64,000 nt of DNA from Erwinia sp. SLM-02 (GTDB lineage Bacteria; Pseudomonadota; Gammaproteobacteria; Enterobacterales; Enterobacteriaceae), in NCBI RefSeq assembly GCF_037450285.1, contig NZ_JAQISN010000002.1, forward strand, positions 372,001 to 436,000, read 5' to 3'. A model generated the notes under the pieces. The model saw only the letters and a list, made by a program, of their open reading frames with translations, ran no database searches and was not told the origin of the DNA. A program made the position numbers and the translations under genes. Below, piece by piece: positions 18,439-28,388 of the stretch; the stretch's first letter is position 1; each line of letters starts with the position of its first letter.

Positions 18439-18798
18439 TTATTTCGGAATATTACCTCGTTCAATAATCACGCCAACCTGACGCGCCTGCGCGACGGCCC
18501 CCGGCTTGCTGACCTTAATCCGAACCCAGGGCGAGGCGAACTGGTTCAGCAGTAATGTGGCAATCTCTTCCGCTACGCGCTCAACCAGTGCAAATTTACC
18601 GTTCTGCACGTGGGCAACGATCGCTTCAGAAACATCGGCATAGCTCAGACAGTCATTCACATCGTCGCTGGCGGCAGCTTTACGGTTATCCCATGCCATT
18701 TCGACATCGAACACCAGCTTCTGCTGGATGGTCTGTTCCCAGTCGTAAACGCCGATGGTGGTGATAACGGACAATTGATCAATAAATACGATATCCAT
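18439..18798 (-). CDS. folB: Dihydroneopterin aldolase FolB
   Basis: The 119-residue protein catalyses the aldol cleavage of 7,8-dihydroneopterin in folate synthesis. The opening MDIVFIDQLSVITTIGVYDW and the VRIKVSKPGAV segment, with the family lysine, match E. coli FolB closely. It is divergent from plsY with 107 bases between the starts. Confidence 0.96.
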   Translation of the reverse strand: MDIVFIDQLSVITTIGVYDWEQTIQQKLVFDVEMAWDNRKAAASDDVNDCLSYADVSEAIVAHVQNGKFALVERVAEEIATLLLNQFASPWVRIKVSKPGAVAQARQVGVIIERGNIPK

Positions 18799-18905
18799 GA
18801 TACGGCTCTCTGTTTTTGTGGTTGCCGGATACCATCCCCGGCGGTTTATGCGTATTATCCACGGATGTTAACCACAAAACGACCCCAACAAGACGGAACG
18901 GTGTT

Positions 18906-19526
18906 ATGAGTGTATTCGCGCTTGGCATGATCATTTTCGCGTATCTGTGTGGTTCTATCTCCAGCGCGATTTTGGTCTGCCGACTGTTCGGATTGCCGGA
19001 CCCCCGCCAGAACGGATCGGGCAACCCTGGTGCCACCAACGTACTGCGCTTAGGCGGGAAAGGTGCGGCGGCAACGGTGCTGGTTTTTGATGTTCTTAAA
19101 GGCATGCTGCCGGTCTGGCTGGCCTACAGTCAGGGCATTACGCCGCTCTACCTCGGACTGACCGCCATTGCAGCCTGCCTTGGCCATATTTATCCCGTCT
19201 TCTTTCATTTCAAAGGCGGCAAGGGCGTTGCAACGGCATTCGGTGCCATTGCCCCGATCGGCTGGGATCTGACCGGCCTGATGACCGGAACCTGGCTGCT
19301 CACCGTGCTGCTCAGTGGATATTCATCGTTAGGTGCCATTATCAGCGCGCTGATTGCGCCGTTTTATGTCTGGTGGTTCAAACCGCAGTTCACCTTCCCG
19401 GTGGCGATGCTTTCCTGCCTGATCCTGCTGCGGCATCATGACAATATCCAGCGCCTGTGGCGCGGCCAGGAAAGTAAAATCTGGAAGAAGAAAAAGAAAA
19501 ACGGCCAGGATAAATCCCAGCCGTAG
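18906..19526 (+). CDS. plsY: Acyl-phosphate:glycerol-3-phosphate acyltransferase PlsY
   Basis: The 206-residue inner-membrane enzyme acylates glycerol 3-phosphate at position 1 using acyl phosphate, the first step of phospholipid synthesis. Conserved motifs are GSISSA, GSGNPGATNVLRLGGK and FKGGKGVAT. Five or so hydrophobic helices are visible. The ATG at 18906 (MSVFALGMII) matches the family; the open frame upstream is not coding. The tail is very basic (KKKKKN). Confidence 0.95.
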   Translation: MSVFALGMIIFAYLCGSISSAILVCRLFGLPDPRQNGSGNPGATNVLRLGGKGAAATVLVFDVLKGMLPVWLAYSQGITPLYLGLTAIAACLGHIYPVFFHFKGGKGVATAFGAIAPIGWDLTGLMTGTWLLTVLLSGYSSLGAIISALIAPFYVWWFKPQFTFPVAMLSCLILLRHHDNIQRLWRGQESKIWKKKKKNGQDKSQP

Positions 19527-19540
19527 TGAAAGGCAGTCAG

Positions 19541-19568
19541 CCTGAAACAGAGCGATTTCAGGCGATTT
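19541..19568 (+). terminator. Weak terminator-like hairpin after plsY
   Basis: CCTGAAA (19541-19547) and TTTCAGG (19556-19562) form a 7-base stem followed by CGATTTTC. It lies between the convergent plsY and tsaD genes. The short stem and T run make this a modest call. Confidence 0.4.
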
Positions 19569-19574
19569 TCGGGC

Positions 19575-20588
19575 TTAAATCGCCGGCAGTTCAGCCAGCG
19601 GCCAGCGAGGACGCACCGTGACGTTCAGCCCGGCGTAGGTGCCGCCTTTAAGACGCACCATGCCCGCGTAGGCAATCATCGCACCGTTGTCGGTACAAAA
19701 CTCAGGCCGGGCATAAAACACTTCGCCACCGCGCTTCTGCATCATCTCTGCCAGCCTGCTGCGCAGCGTGCGGTTAGCGCTGACGCCACCCGCAATCACC
19801 AGCCGCTTAAAGCCGCTTTCATCCAGCGCACGACGGCATTTTATCGCCAGCGTATCCACCACCGCATCTTCAAACGCGCGCGCAATATCGGCACGGGTTT
19901 GATCGCTGTTGTCATTATCCCGAATGGTATTGGCGGCGAAAGTCTTCAGGCCGGAGAAGCTGAAGTCCAGCCCCGGGCGGTCGGTCATCGGCCGTGGAAA
20001 CACAAAACGCTTCTCCACGCCCTGCTGCGCCATTTTCGACAGCATCGGCCCGCCGGGATAATCCAGCCCCAGCAGCTTCGCGGTTTTATCGAAGGCTTCA
20101 CCGGCGGCATCGTCAATCGATTCGCCCATCAGCGTATACTCGCCGATGCCGGTCACGCTAATTAACTGGGTGTGACCGCCGGAAACCAGCAGCGCAACGA
20201 ACGGGAATTCCGGCGGATTCTCTTCCAGCATCGGCGCCAGAAGGTGCCCTTCCATATGATGAACGGCAATCGCCGGCACATCCCATGCGAAGGCCAGCGA
20301 ACGACCAATCGTTGCCCCCACCAGCAGCGCACCGACCAGTCCCGGTCCGGCCGTGTAGGCTACGGCATCGATATCCTGCGCCTGAAGGCCCGCTTCACGC
20401 AGCGCCGCCTGGATCAGCGGGACGGTTTTACGCACGTGGTCGCGCGAAGCCAGTTCAGGCACCACGCCGCCGTAGTCGGCATGCAGTTTGACCTGGCTGT
20501 AAAGTTGGTTAGCGAGCAAACCCGCAGCATCGTCGTAAATGGCAATGCCGGTTTCATCGCAGGATGTTTCAATTCCGAGAACACGCAT
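19575..20588 (-). CDS. tsaD: tRNA threonylcarbamoyladenosine transferase subunit TsaD
   Basis: The 337-residue ASKHA-fold protein transfers threonylcarbamoyl to A37 of ANN-decoding tRNAs with TsaB, TsaC and TsaE. The metal-binding histidines H111 and H115 sit in HHMEGHL, and the GGVSANRTLR and CTDNGAMIA motifs are present. Length equals that of E. coli TsaD. It is divergent from rpsU, an arrangement conserved across enterobacteria. Confidence 0.97.
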   Translation of the reverse strand: MRVLGIETSCDETGIAIYDDAAGLLANQLYSQVKLHADYGGVVPELASRDHVRKTVPLIQAALREAGLQAQDIDAVAYTAGPGLVGALLVGATIGRSLAFAWDVPAIAVHHMEGHLLAPMLEENPPEFPFVALLVSGGHTQLISVTGIGEYTLMGESIDDAAGEAFDKTAKLLGLDYPGGPMLSKMAQQGVEKRFVFPRPMTDRPGLDFSFSGLKTFAANTIRDNDNSDQTRADIARAFEDAVVDTLAIKCRRALDESGFKRLVIAGGVSANRTLRSRLAEMMQKRGGEVFYARPEFCTDNGAMIAYAGMVRLKGGTYAGLNVTVRPRWPLAELPAI

Positions 20589-20724
20589 GGCTGTCTTTTT
20601 ACCTCAATTCTTGCGGCGCGCAGTGTAGCACGCGCACGCTTTTAGCGGCGGCAATTTTAACCTTCCTGCGGTTAACTGTTGTGCAAAAAGCAAATTTTTT
20701 CCCACCGCCGATAGCGGTTTGATG

Positions 20725-20730
20725 TATAAT
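20725..20730 (+). promoter_or_regulatory. Candidate -10 element for the rpsU-dnaG-rpoD operon
   Basis: A perfect TATAAT lies 170 bases before rpsU in the 307-base divergent tsaD-rpsU region. No good -35 hexamer is seen at 17 bases. A GC-rich CGGCCCCCTG discriminator-like stretch follows. The rest of the interval is the rpsU leader, with a strong GAGGTGAGA ribosome-binding site. Confidence 0.45.
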
Positions 20731-20844
20731 CGGCCCCCTGAAAAAAGCCGGCAGCCGCACAGGCGCATCTGTTGGTTACTTTATGCTATGGTGCTTTACA
20801 ACGCAGCCTGTGTTGGAGTAAAATTCCGCACCATTTTGAAATGA

Positions 20845-21111
<267 letters not shown>

Positions 21112-21116
21112 TCTTT

Positions 21117-21132
21117 TGAGGGTTCGCCCTCA
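21117..21132 (+). terminator. Attenuator-like hairpin between rpsU and dnaG
   Basis: TGAGGG and CCCTCA pair around a UUCG-type tetraloop (TTCG) 5 bases after the rpsU stop, followed by a weak T-rich CGTTTC. E. coli has a terminator at this place that lets S21 be made in excess over primase. Confidence 0.55.
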
Positions 21133-21254
21133 CGTTTCACAGACAAGTTAGTAGTTATCAGGCCGTGCTTTCCGAAAGGAATGCGCGGCTTGTTCTCGTT
21201 TATAGCCATAAGTGAATAACGGATTATTCTCAGGGCAGCATTCGAAGGGGATTT

Positions 21255-23000
21255 ATGGCTGGACGCATTCCGCGTGTTTTTATCAATGACTTACTGGCTC
21301 GCACGGACATCGTGGATCTTATCGATGCGCGCGTTAAGCTAAAAAAGCAGGGTAAAAACTATCACGCATGCTGTCCTTTTCATAATGAAAAAACCCCCTC
21401 CTTTACCGTCAACGGCGAGAAGCAGTTCTACCACTGTTTTGGCTGTGGTGCGCACGGTAACGCCATCGACTTCCTGATGAACTACGACCGTCTGGAGTTT
21501 GTCGAAAGCATTGAAGAGCTGGCGACAGCCTATGGTCTGGAAGTGCCGTACGAAAGCGGTTCCGGTCCCAGTCAGCTTGAGCGCCACCAGCGTCAGAGCC
21601 TTTATCAGTTGATGACCGGCCTGCGCGATTTCTATCAGCAGTCGCTGTCTCAAAGTCAGGCCGCGGGCGCGCGTGATTATCTCGCCCAGCGCGGGCTGAG
21701 CAATGAGGTTATCCAGCACTTTTCTATCGGCTTTGCTCCCGCAGGTTGGGATAATGCCTTAAAGCGTTTTGGCCGTAATCCGGAAGATAAGCAAACGCTG
21801 ATCGATGCCGGCATGCTGGTGACCAACGACCAGGGACGCAGCTACGACCGTTTTCGCGAACGCGTAATGTTCCCCATCCACGATAAACGTGGTCGGGTCA
21901 TTGGCTTCGGCGGCCGCGTACTGGGCGACGGGATGCCGAAGTATCTGAACTCGCCGGAAACCGATATTTTCCATAAGGGTCGCCAGCTTTACGGCCTTTA
22001 TGAAGCGCAGAAGAATCATCCTGAACCGGCAAAACTGCTGGTTGTTGAAGGCTATATGGATGTGGTTGCCCTGGCGCAGTTTGGCGTGGATTACGCCGTG
22101 GCGTCTCTGGGAACCTCAACCACGGCAGAACATATTCAGCTGTTGTTCCGCACCACCGATACGGTTATCTGCTGCTACGACGGTGACCGGGCGGGGCGCG
22201 AAGCCGCGTGGCGCGCGCTGGAAACGGCCCTGCCTTACATGAATGACGGACGTCAGCTACGCTTTATGTTTCTGCCCGACGGTGAAGATCCGGACACGCT
22301 GATTCGTAAAGAGGGCAAAGAGGCGTTTGAGGCGAGGATGGAGCAGGCCATGCCGCTGTCAGGGTTTCTGTTTGATACGCTGATGCCGCAGGTTGATCTA
22401 CGCTCTCCTGATGGCCGCGCCCAGCTCAGTACGCTGGCGCTGCCGCTGATAAGCCAGGTGCCCGGCGAAACGCTGCGCATCTATCTGCGCCAGGAGCTGG
22501 GCAACAAGCTGGGCATTCTTGATGACAGCCAGCTTGAAAAACTGATGCCCGGAAAGGCCGAAAATGCGATACCGCCCACGCAGCCTCAGCTAAAACGCAC
22601 GACCATGCGTATACTTATCGGGCTGCTGGTGCAGAATCCACATCTGGGTGCCATGGTCCCTTCCCTTGAAGGACTGGAGCAGTCCGAGGTGGCAGGATTC
22701 CCGCTCTTTGTAGAATTAGTGAGTACTTGCGTTGCTCACCCTGGCCTGACGACCGGACAGCTACTAGAGTTATACCGTGGAACAAAATTTAGTCAGAGCC
22801 TTGAAACGCTGGCAACCTGGAACCATATGATCGTTGATGACGAAGTCGACACCATGTTTCAGGACGCACTGGCCAGCATGTACGACGCCGCGCTGGAGCG
22901 TCGGCTTGAAGAGCTGATCGCCCGCGACCGCACCCACGGCCTGAATGCCGAAGAGCGCCGCGAACTGTGGGCCCTCAGCCAGGCGCTGAAAAAGCAGTAA
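21255..23000 (+). CDS. dnaG: DNA primase DnaG
   Basis: The 581-residue primase makes RNA primers at the replication fork. The N-terminal CHC2 zinc finger uses C40, H43, C61 and C64. The TOPRIM catalytic core shows VVEGYMDVVAL and CYDGDRAG with the metal-binding acidic residues. The C-terminal helicase-binding domain covers about residues 435-581. A GAAGGGGATTT ribosome-binding region precedes the ATG. Confidence 0.97.
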   Translation: MAGRIPRVFINDLLARTDIVDLIDARVKLKKQGKNYHACCPFHNEKTPSFTVNGEKQFYHCFGCGAHGNAIDFLMNYDRLEFVESIEELATAYGLEVPYESGSGPSQLERHQRQSLYQLMTGLRDFYQQSLSQSQAAGARDYLAQRGLSNEVIQHFSIGFAPAGWDNALKRFGRNPEDKQTLIDAGMLVTNDQGRSYDRFRERVMFPIHDKRGRVIGFGGRVLGDGMPKYLNSPETDIFHKGRQLYGLYEAQKNHPEPAKLLVVEGYMDVVALAQFGVDYAVASLGTSTTAEHIQLLFRTTDTVICCYDGDRAGREAAWRALETALPYMNDGRQLRFMFLPDGEDPDTLIRKEGKEAFEARMEQAMPLSGFLFDTLMPQVDLRSPDGRAQLSTLALPLISQVPGETLRIYLRQELGNKLGILDDSQLEKLMPGKAENAIPPTQPQLKRTTMRILIGLLVQNPHLGAMVPSLEGLEQSEVAGFPLFVELVSTCVAHPGLTTGQLLELYRGTKFSQSLETLATWNHMIVDDEVDTMFQDALASMYDAALERRLEELIARDRTHGLNAEERRELWALSQALKKQ

Positions 23001-23252
23001 AAGCCGTATCGGCTACAATACAGATTAGTGACAGCGGATGACAATTTTATTGCTCACCCGCTCAGGCGACAGAATTCAGAAGCGCGAGCTTCGAAACAAG
23101 ATCTCAGCGGCTTAGGTGCCGATTATCCGTCAGGTAGACCCTGACAGCCGCCACGATGGGCAGCGGCAATAATCCAAACGCCCTCACTGTTATTGTTGGC
23201 ATCTTAGCCGACCGACACCAATCTAATTTAACAGAAGTGTGGATACCGTCTT

Positions 23253-25097
23253 ATGGAGCAAAACCCGCAGTCACAGCTGAAACTTCTTGTCACCCGTGGT
23301 AAGGAGCAAGGCTATCTGACCTATGCCGAGGTCAATGACCATCTGCCGGAAGATATCGTCGACTCCGATCAGATCGAAGACATCATCCAGATGATCAACG
23401 ACATGGGCATTCAGGTGGTAGAAGAAGCACCCGATGCCGATGATCTGATGCTGAACGAAAACAGCACCGATACGGATGAAGACGCCGCCGAAGCTGCTGC
23501 TCAGGTCTTATCCAGCGTCGAATCCGAAATCGGTCGTACAACCGACCCGGTGCGCATGTACATGCGCGAAATGGGTACCGTTGAGCTGTTAACGCGTGAA
23601 GGCGAGATCGATATCGCCAAGCGTATTGAAGATGGTATCAACCAGGTTCAGTGCTCCGTCGCGGAATATCCTGAAGCCATCACTTACCTGCTCGATCAGT
23701 ACGATCGTGTTGAAGCGGGTGAAGCACGTCTGTCCGACCTGATTATCGGCTTTGTCGATCCGAATGCTGAAGAAGATCTGGCCCCTACTGCTACGCATGT
23801 AGGTTCCGAGCTTTCTGAAGAAGAACGTGAAGACGACGAAGATGAAGACGAAGAGTCTGACGACGACAGCTCAGAAGATGATAACAGCATCGACCCTGAA
23901 CTGGCGCGCGAGAAGTTTAACGATCTGCGCGTTCAGTATGAAGCAACCCGTACCGTCATTAAGGCGAAAAGCCGCAGCCACGCTGATGCTATCGCTGAAA
24001 TTCAGAATCTGTCCGACGTCTTTAAACAGTTCCGCCTGGTGCCGAAGCAGTTCGACTACCTGGTGAACAACATGCGTACCATGATGGACCGCGTTCGTAC
24101 CCAGGAACGTCTGATCATGAAGCTGTGTGTTGAACTGTGCAAAATGCCGAAGAAAAACTTCATCACCCTGTTCACCGGCAATGAAACCAGCGAAACCTGG
24201 TTCAAAGCCGCACTGGCGATGAACAAACCGTGGTCAGAGAAGCTGAACGATGTTTCAGACGATGTGTATCGCAGCCTGCAAAAGCTGCAGCAGATTGAAG
24301 AAGAAACCGGGCTGACCATTGAGCAGGTTAAAGACATCAACCGTCGTATGTCGATCGGTGAAGCGAAAGCCCGCCGTGCGAAGAAAGAGATGGTTGAGGC
24401 TAACCTTCGTCTGGTTATCTCTATCGCTAAAAAGTACACCAACCGCGGTCTGCAGTTCCTCGACCTGATTCAGGAAGGCAACATCGGCCTGATGAAAGCG
24501 GTAGATAAGTTTGAATATCGCCGTGGCTATAAGTTCTCAACTTATGCAACATGGTGGATCCGTCAGGCGATTACCCGTTCTATCGCCGACCAGGCGCGTA
24601 CCATTCGCATCCCGGTACATATGATTGAGACAATCAACAAACTCAACCGTATCTCCCGTCAGATGCTGCAGGAAATGGGCCGCGAGCCAACGCCGGAAGA
24701 ACTGGCCGAGCGTATGCTGATGCCGGAAGATAAAATCCGTAAGGTGCTGAAAATTGCCAAAGAGCCAATCTCGATGGAGACGCCAATTGGTGATGATGAA
24801 GATTCACATCTCGGTGATTTTATCGAAGACACCACGCTGGAGCTGCCGCTGGACTCTGCCACTTCTGAGAGCCTGCGTTCCGCAACCCACGACGTGCTGG
24901 CTGGCCTGACGGCCCGTGAAGCAAAAGTTCTGCGTATGCGTTTTGGTATTGATATGAATACCGACCACACGCTGGAAGAAGTCGGCAAACAGTTTGACGT
25001 AACGCGTGAGCGTATTCGTCAGATCGAAGCGAAGGCGCTGCGCAAGCTGCGCCACCCAAGCCGCTCCGAAGTGCTGCGCAGCTTCCTTGATGATTAA
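23253..25097 (+). CDS. rpoD: RNA polymerase sigma-70 factor RpoD
   Basis: The 614-residue primary sigma factor is one residue from the E. coli length. Region 1.1 opens with MEQNPQSQLKLLVTRGKEQG. An acidic non-conserved region (SEEEREDDEDEDEESDDDSS) follows region 1.2. Region 2 shows RFSTYATWWIRQAITR-type sequence (here KFSTYATWWIRQAITR), and region 4 shows the DHTLEEVGKQFDVTRERIRQ helix-turn-helix that reads the -35 box. The 252 bases between dnaG and rpoD carry no gene and probably RNA processing or minor promoter sites. Confidence 0.98.
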   Translation: MEQNPQSQLKLLVTRGKEQGYLTYAEVNDHLPEDIVDSDQIEDIIQMINDMGIQVVEEAPDADDLMLNENSTDTDEDAAEAAAQVLSSVESEIGRTTDPVRMYMREMGTVELLTREGEIDIAKRIEDGINQVQCSVAEYPEAITYLLDQYDRVEAGEARLSDLIIGFVDPNAEEDLAPTATHVGSELSEEEREDDEDEDEESDDDSSEDDNSIDPELAREKFNDLRVQYEATRTVIKAKSRSHADAIAEIQNLSDVFKQFRLVPKQFDYLVNNMRTMMDRVRTQERLIMKLCVELCKMPKKNFITLFTGNETSETWFKAALAMNKPWSEKLNDVSDDVYRSLQKLQQIEEETGLTIEQVKDINRRMSIGEAKARRAKKEMVEANLRLVISIAKKYTNRGLQFLDLIQEGNIGLMKAVDKFEYRRGYKFSTYATWWIRQAITRSIADQARTIRIPVHMIETINKLNRISRQMLQEMGREPTPEELAERMLMPEDKIRKVLKIAKEPISMETPIGDDEDSHLGDFIEDTTLELPLDSATSESLRSATHDVLAGLTAREAKVLRMRFGIDMNTDHTLEEVGKQFDVTRERIRQIEAKALRKLRHPSRSEVLRSFLDD

Positions 25098-25115
25098 TCG
25101 AGGTATTGCGTAGTC

Positions 25116-25146
25116 AAAAATGGCCCCTCAGGGGCCATTTTTTTTG
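25116..25146 (+). terminator. Rho-independent terminator of rpoD
   Basis: A nearly perfect palindrome, AAAAATGGCCCC / GGGGCCATTTTT, ends in a run of eight T residues, 18 bases after the rpoD stop. It ends the macromolecular synthesis operon. Confidence 0.92.
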
Positions 25147-25240
25147 CAGAAAACGAACAGCTTATGTGCCATCTTTGGCCTCCTTCTCCATTACTTTTCA
25201 GCAGGTAAAAGGCTACCTTTCGTTGTCGGTCGTAAAGAGC

Positions 25241-25282
25241 AGCCTCACTTTGATTAACATCAAGTGGGGCTTTTCTCTTTTT
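25241..25282 (+). terminator. Second hairpin between rpoD and mug
   Basis: AGCCTCACTTTGAT and ATCAAGTGGGGCT form a long stem with one wobble or mismatch and a TAAC loop, followed by TTTTCTCTTTTT. It reads best as a plus-strand terminator, perhaps backing up the rpoD terminator. It also precedes the end of the convergent mug gene. Confidence 0.6.
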
Positions 25283-25288
25283 AAACGC

Positions 25289-25807
25289 TTAAACGCCTCG
25301 CGCCGTCAGCGCCTGTTCCAGCGCCGCATAGGCCGCGCTCATTTCATCCTGTGAAGCACGATTCAGCCCGCTGGGGTTAGGCAATACCCACACTTCGGTA
25401 TCCCCGATTAACTCCGGCTGCCGGCCCCACACCACTTTGCTGCGGCGAAACGCCTGCTGATAGGCCTGCTTTCCCAGCACGGCCAGCGCCGCGGGCCGAT
25501 AGCGTTCGATTTTTTCTCTTAGCGCCAGCCCACCGTCGCGCAGTTCGTTGCCCGCCAGTTCGCTGGCCAGCACGGTCGGACGCTCCACCAGCATGGTAAT
25601 ACCGCAGCCGGTTTCCAGCAGGCGCTGCTCCTGCTCGGGTTTGAGCTGAGTGCGGGTAAATCCCGCCTGAAATATGGTTTTCCAGAAGCGGTTACCCGGG
25701 TGGGCAAAGTGGAAACCGGTATGCGCGGAAGACTTCCCGGGATTGATACCGCAGAACAATACCCTGAGGCCGGGCTGAATAATGTCCGTAATGCCATGCG
25801 CTTCCAT
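25289..25807 (-). CDS. mug: G/U mismatch-specific DNA glycosylase Mug
   Basis: The 172-residue uracil-DNA-glycosylase superfamily enzyme removes uracil or ethenocytosine opposite guanine. GINPGKSSAHTGFHFAHPGN carries the catalytic asparagine (N22), and LPNPSGLNR is the second active-site motif. It is the expected neighbour of rpoD and matches E. coli Mug closely. It is convergent with rpoD. Confidence 0.95.
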   Translation of the reverse strand: MEAHGITDIIQPGLRVLFCGINPGKSSAHTGFHFAHPGNRFWKTIFQAGFTRTQLKPEQEQRLLETGCGITMLVERPTVLASELAGNELRDGGLALREKIERYRPAALAVLGKQAYQQAFRRSKVVWGRQPELIGDTEVWVLPNPSGLNRASQDEMSAAYAALEQALTARGV

Positions 25808-25860
25808 ACTGCAAAAACTCCTTTCAGGCGGGCCTCGGGTTAAAGAGGCCCTGATTGATA

Positions 25861-26895
25861 TCAGATAGCGGCAATCACCGCCGCGGTGATTTCCGCCGTT
25901 GTTAAACCACCGTTCACTTTCGCTTCCGCCGTCACCGTTTCCACGGCGTGCAGAATGGCATCGGCCGCGTTGGTTTCCCCCAGATGCTCAAGCATCAGTG
26001 CCGCCGACCAGATCGACGCAATCGGATTGGCGATCCCCTTACCCGCGATATCCGGTGCAGAACCGTGAACCGGTTCAAACATGGAGGGCACCTCAGGGTT
26101 CGGATTGAGGTTAGCTGAAGCAGCATACCCCAGCCCGCCCTGAATCGCCGCACCCAAATCGGTCAGGATATCGCCAAACAGATTAGAGGCAACAATCACG
26201 TCCAGGGTTTCCGGGTTCATCACCATGCGGGCAGCAATCGCGTCAATATGGTAGCGCGTTACGCTCACGTCGGGATATTCACGGGCGATCTCTTCGGTCA
26301 CTTCATCCCACATCACCATCGTGAACTTCTGCGCGTTGGATTTGGTCACCGACGCCAGGCGTTTGCTGCGCTTGCGGGCAGCCTCAAAGCCGAAGCGCAG
26401 GATGCGTTCAACGCCGCGGCGGGTGAAAATCGAGGTTTCAACCGCCACTTCATCCGCCGTACCCTGATGAATACGCCCCCCTGCCCCGCTGTACTCGCCT
26501 TCGGTATTTTCACGAATGCAGAGGATATCAAAATCACCTTTGCGCAGCGGACCTTCCACGCCGGGCAGCAGGCGATGGGGACGAACATTGGCAAACAGAT
26601 CGAACTGCTTGCGAATCGGCAGCAGCAAACCATGAAGCGATACGCTGTCGGCGACTTTTTCCGGCCAGCCCACGGCGCCCAGCAGCACCGCATCGAACTG
26701 GCGCAGCTTATCAATACCGTCTTTCGGCATCATCTCACCGTGCTCAAGATAGTATTCGCAGGACCACGGAAAACGCTCGCCGCTGAGGGAAAAATCAAAC
26801 TTCGCCGCGCTGTGCTCCAGTACCTGCCAGGCCGCGTCCGTCACATCCACGCCGATACCGTCGCCGGGGATCACCGCCACTTGATAGCTTTTCAT
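25861..26895 (-). CDS. Tartrate dehydrogenase/decarboxylase or D-malate dehydrogenase
   Basis: The 344-residue NAD-dependent beta-decarboxylating dehydrogenase (isocitrate/isopropylmalate family) starts MKSYQVAVIPGDGIGVDVTD. The HGLLLPIRKQFDLFANVRP, ENTEGEYSG and GSAPDIAGKGIANP segments are typical of the TtuC/DmlA (YeaU) subgroup acting on tartrate or D-malate rather than isocitrate. It is the last gene of a run with the UPF0303 and beta-propeller genes and starts 13 bases after the latter. Substrate choice within the subgroup cannot be read from sequence by eye. Confidence 0.85.
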   Translation of the reverse strand: MKSYQVAVIPGDGIGVDVTDAAWQVLEHSAAKFDFSLSGERFPWSCEYYLEHGEMMPKDGIDKLRQFDAVLLGAVGWPEKVADSVSLHGLLLPIRKQFDLFANVRPHRLLPGVEGPLRKGDFDILCIRENTEGEYSGAGGRIHQGTADEVAVETSIFTRRGVERILRFGFEAARKRSKRLASVTKSNAQKFTMVMWDEVTEEIAREYPDVSVTRYHIDAIAARMVMNPETLDVIVASNLFGDILTDLGAAIQGGLGYAASANLNPNPEVPSMFEPVHGSAPDIAGKGIANPIASIWSAALMLEHLGETNAADAILHAVETVTAEAKVNGGLTTAEITAAVIAAI

Positions 26896-26908
26896 GACTC
26901 TCCTTACG

Positions 26909-27865
26909 TTAATTCAGGGCAAAATAGCTCAGCACCTCACAGCCGCGGCCGACCGACGGCGTGGCAATGACCTGCATGCTGGCCACATCGATCACGCTTA
27001 GCGTGCCGTCGTCTTCATTGGCGATCAGCAGCTGGCTGTTATCCGGGCTGAAGCAGCCATCCATGGGTTTATGGCCGACGGCAATCTGCCCGAGTGGATT
27101 CAGGGTGGCATCAAACAGGCTGATAACGGGTTCATTATCGCCGATGACCACCAGCAGGGATCCATCTTCGCTGAAGCGGGTAATTTGTGCTGCTTTATTG
27201 TGGCCGTCCAGCGGCAGATGCTGCCGAATACGGTGGCTCTGCGCATCAACCACATACAGCAGCGGCCGCCGTGCATCGGTGGCGACCAGATAGGGATAAA
27301 GTGGGGAAGCGGCGATACCGTTAATCGGCCCCGGCATCAGAATATTATCAAGCACTTCCCCCCTGCCGTTGGCCAGCCCCACCACGGTTATCGTTGCATC
27401 CTCTTCATTATCCGTGAACAGTTTCCGCCCCGAAGGCAGGATGGTGAGACGATGACTGTTGTAGGAGGTCAGCGGAATATGACCGATCATGCGTTCGATT
27501 TCCGGGTCGAGTATCAGAATCGTCGCGCTGTTTTCACAGCACATATAGACGTAGCCATCGCTTCCCAGCCGCCCGGTGTGGGGCGACTCCAGCGGGCTGA
27601 TGTCGATAAACCCCGTCAGCTCGCGCGATATCAGGTCGATCACCGCAATTTTATGGCCGGGATGGGGGTTGTCACCGTGAATGCCATCACCGTAAATCGG
27701 CACCCAGGCCTTACGCTGTTTGGGCAGGATCAGTAACTCATGGGGGCGGGGCGGAAAGGCGTTAAGCTCGCGCTCTACGGCAAAGGTCTGCGGGTGGAGA
27801 AACAGGACATTGCTGCCCTGCTTATCAACGGCAATCAGGCCGAATCGGCGATCGGTTAGCGTCAT
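26909..27865 (-). CDS. YVTN/YncE-type beta-propeller protein
   Basis: The 318-residue protein is built of repeated blade-like segments (for example GHIPLTSYNSHRLTILPSG, GHKPMDGCFSPDNSQLLIAN, GTLSVIDVASMQVIATPSVG), the pattern of YVTN or cytochrome-d1-like seven-bladed propellers. No signal peptide is visible, which is unusual because YncE itself is periplasmic. The ATG at 27865 is preferred to 27907 because AAGGGGA lies six bases upstream. Ligand or partner is unknown; its position between UPF0303 and a dicarboxylate dehydrogenase suggests a shared metabolic role. Confidence 0.75.
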   Translation of the reverse strand: MTLTDRRFGLIAVDKQGSNVLFLHPQTFAVERELNAFPPRPHELLILPKQRKAWVPIYGDGIHGDNPHPGHKIAVIDLISRELTGFIDISPLESPHTGRLGSDGYVYMCCENSATILILDPEIERMIGHIPLTSYNSHRLTILPSGRKLFTDNEEDATITVVGLANGRGEVLDNILMPGPINGIAASPLYPYLVATDARRPLLYVVDAQSHRIRQHLPLDGHNKAAQITRFSEDGSLLVVIGDNEPVISLFDATLNPLGQIAVGHKPMDGCFSPDNSQLLIANEDDGTLSVIDVASMQVIATPSVGRGCEVLSYFALN

Positions 27866-27926
27866 ACACATTCCCCTTATCGTTATCACACCATAAGGGT
27901 AGTTCATCCGGCTACACGACGACGGC

Positions 27927-28388
27927 TCAGAGCACCTGCTGAATGGCCCAGACGGCCAGCGCGTGGTCCTCGTGAGAAGGCAGGCCGCTGACGGTGACCG
28001 TGCCTATCACTCCGCCGTTGCCCAACAAGATCGGGAAACTGCCGCCGCTGTCGGTGTAGCGCTCGGGATCCATATAGTTCATCTCAGACATCGGAGTACC
28101 CTGCGACTTATTCAGCTCCTGAGTGTAAAGGGAGGAATGCGCATTACGCAGCACGGTATGGCGCTTACGTGCAATCCACTCAAGGTTCTCTGCGCTGGAG
28201 CCACTCAGCGACGTACTGAACAATACCTGCCCAAACGCGAAGACTTCGATGGCGACCGGCATTTTCTCTTTGACGGCGCGCTCGCGGATCAGCGAACCGA
28301 TTTTCCAGGCGGTATCAAAATCAAACTGGCTGACGCGAACGGTGGCTTCCTGCTGTAACAGCGTTTCAAGGCTGGGAATGGCTGACAT
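27927..28388 (-). CDS. UPF0303 / HbpS-GlcG-like domain protein
   Basis: The 153-residue protein belongs to the UPF0303 family, related to the DUF336/HbpS/GlcG fold associated with heme or small-molecule binding. Recognisable segments are WKIGSLIRERAVKEKMPVAI and the closing GGVIGTVTVSGLPSHEDHAL. It is the first gene of the minus-strand run that continues into the beta-propeller and the dehydrogenase, with a GGAGATG ribosome-binding site. No function is assigned. Confidence 0.8.
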   Translation of the reverse strand: MSAIPSLETLLQQEATVRVSQFDFDTAWKIGSLIRERAVKEKMPVAIEVFAFGQVLFSTSLSGSSAENLEWIARKRHTVLRNAHSSLYTQELNKSQGTPMSEMNYMDPERYTDSGGSFPILLGNGGVIGTVTVSGLPSHEDHALAVWAIQQVL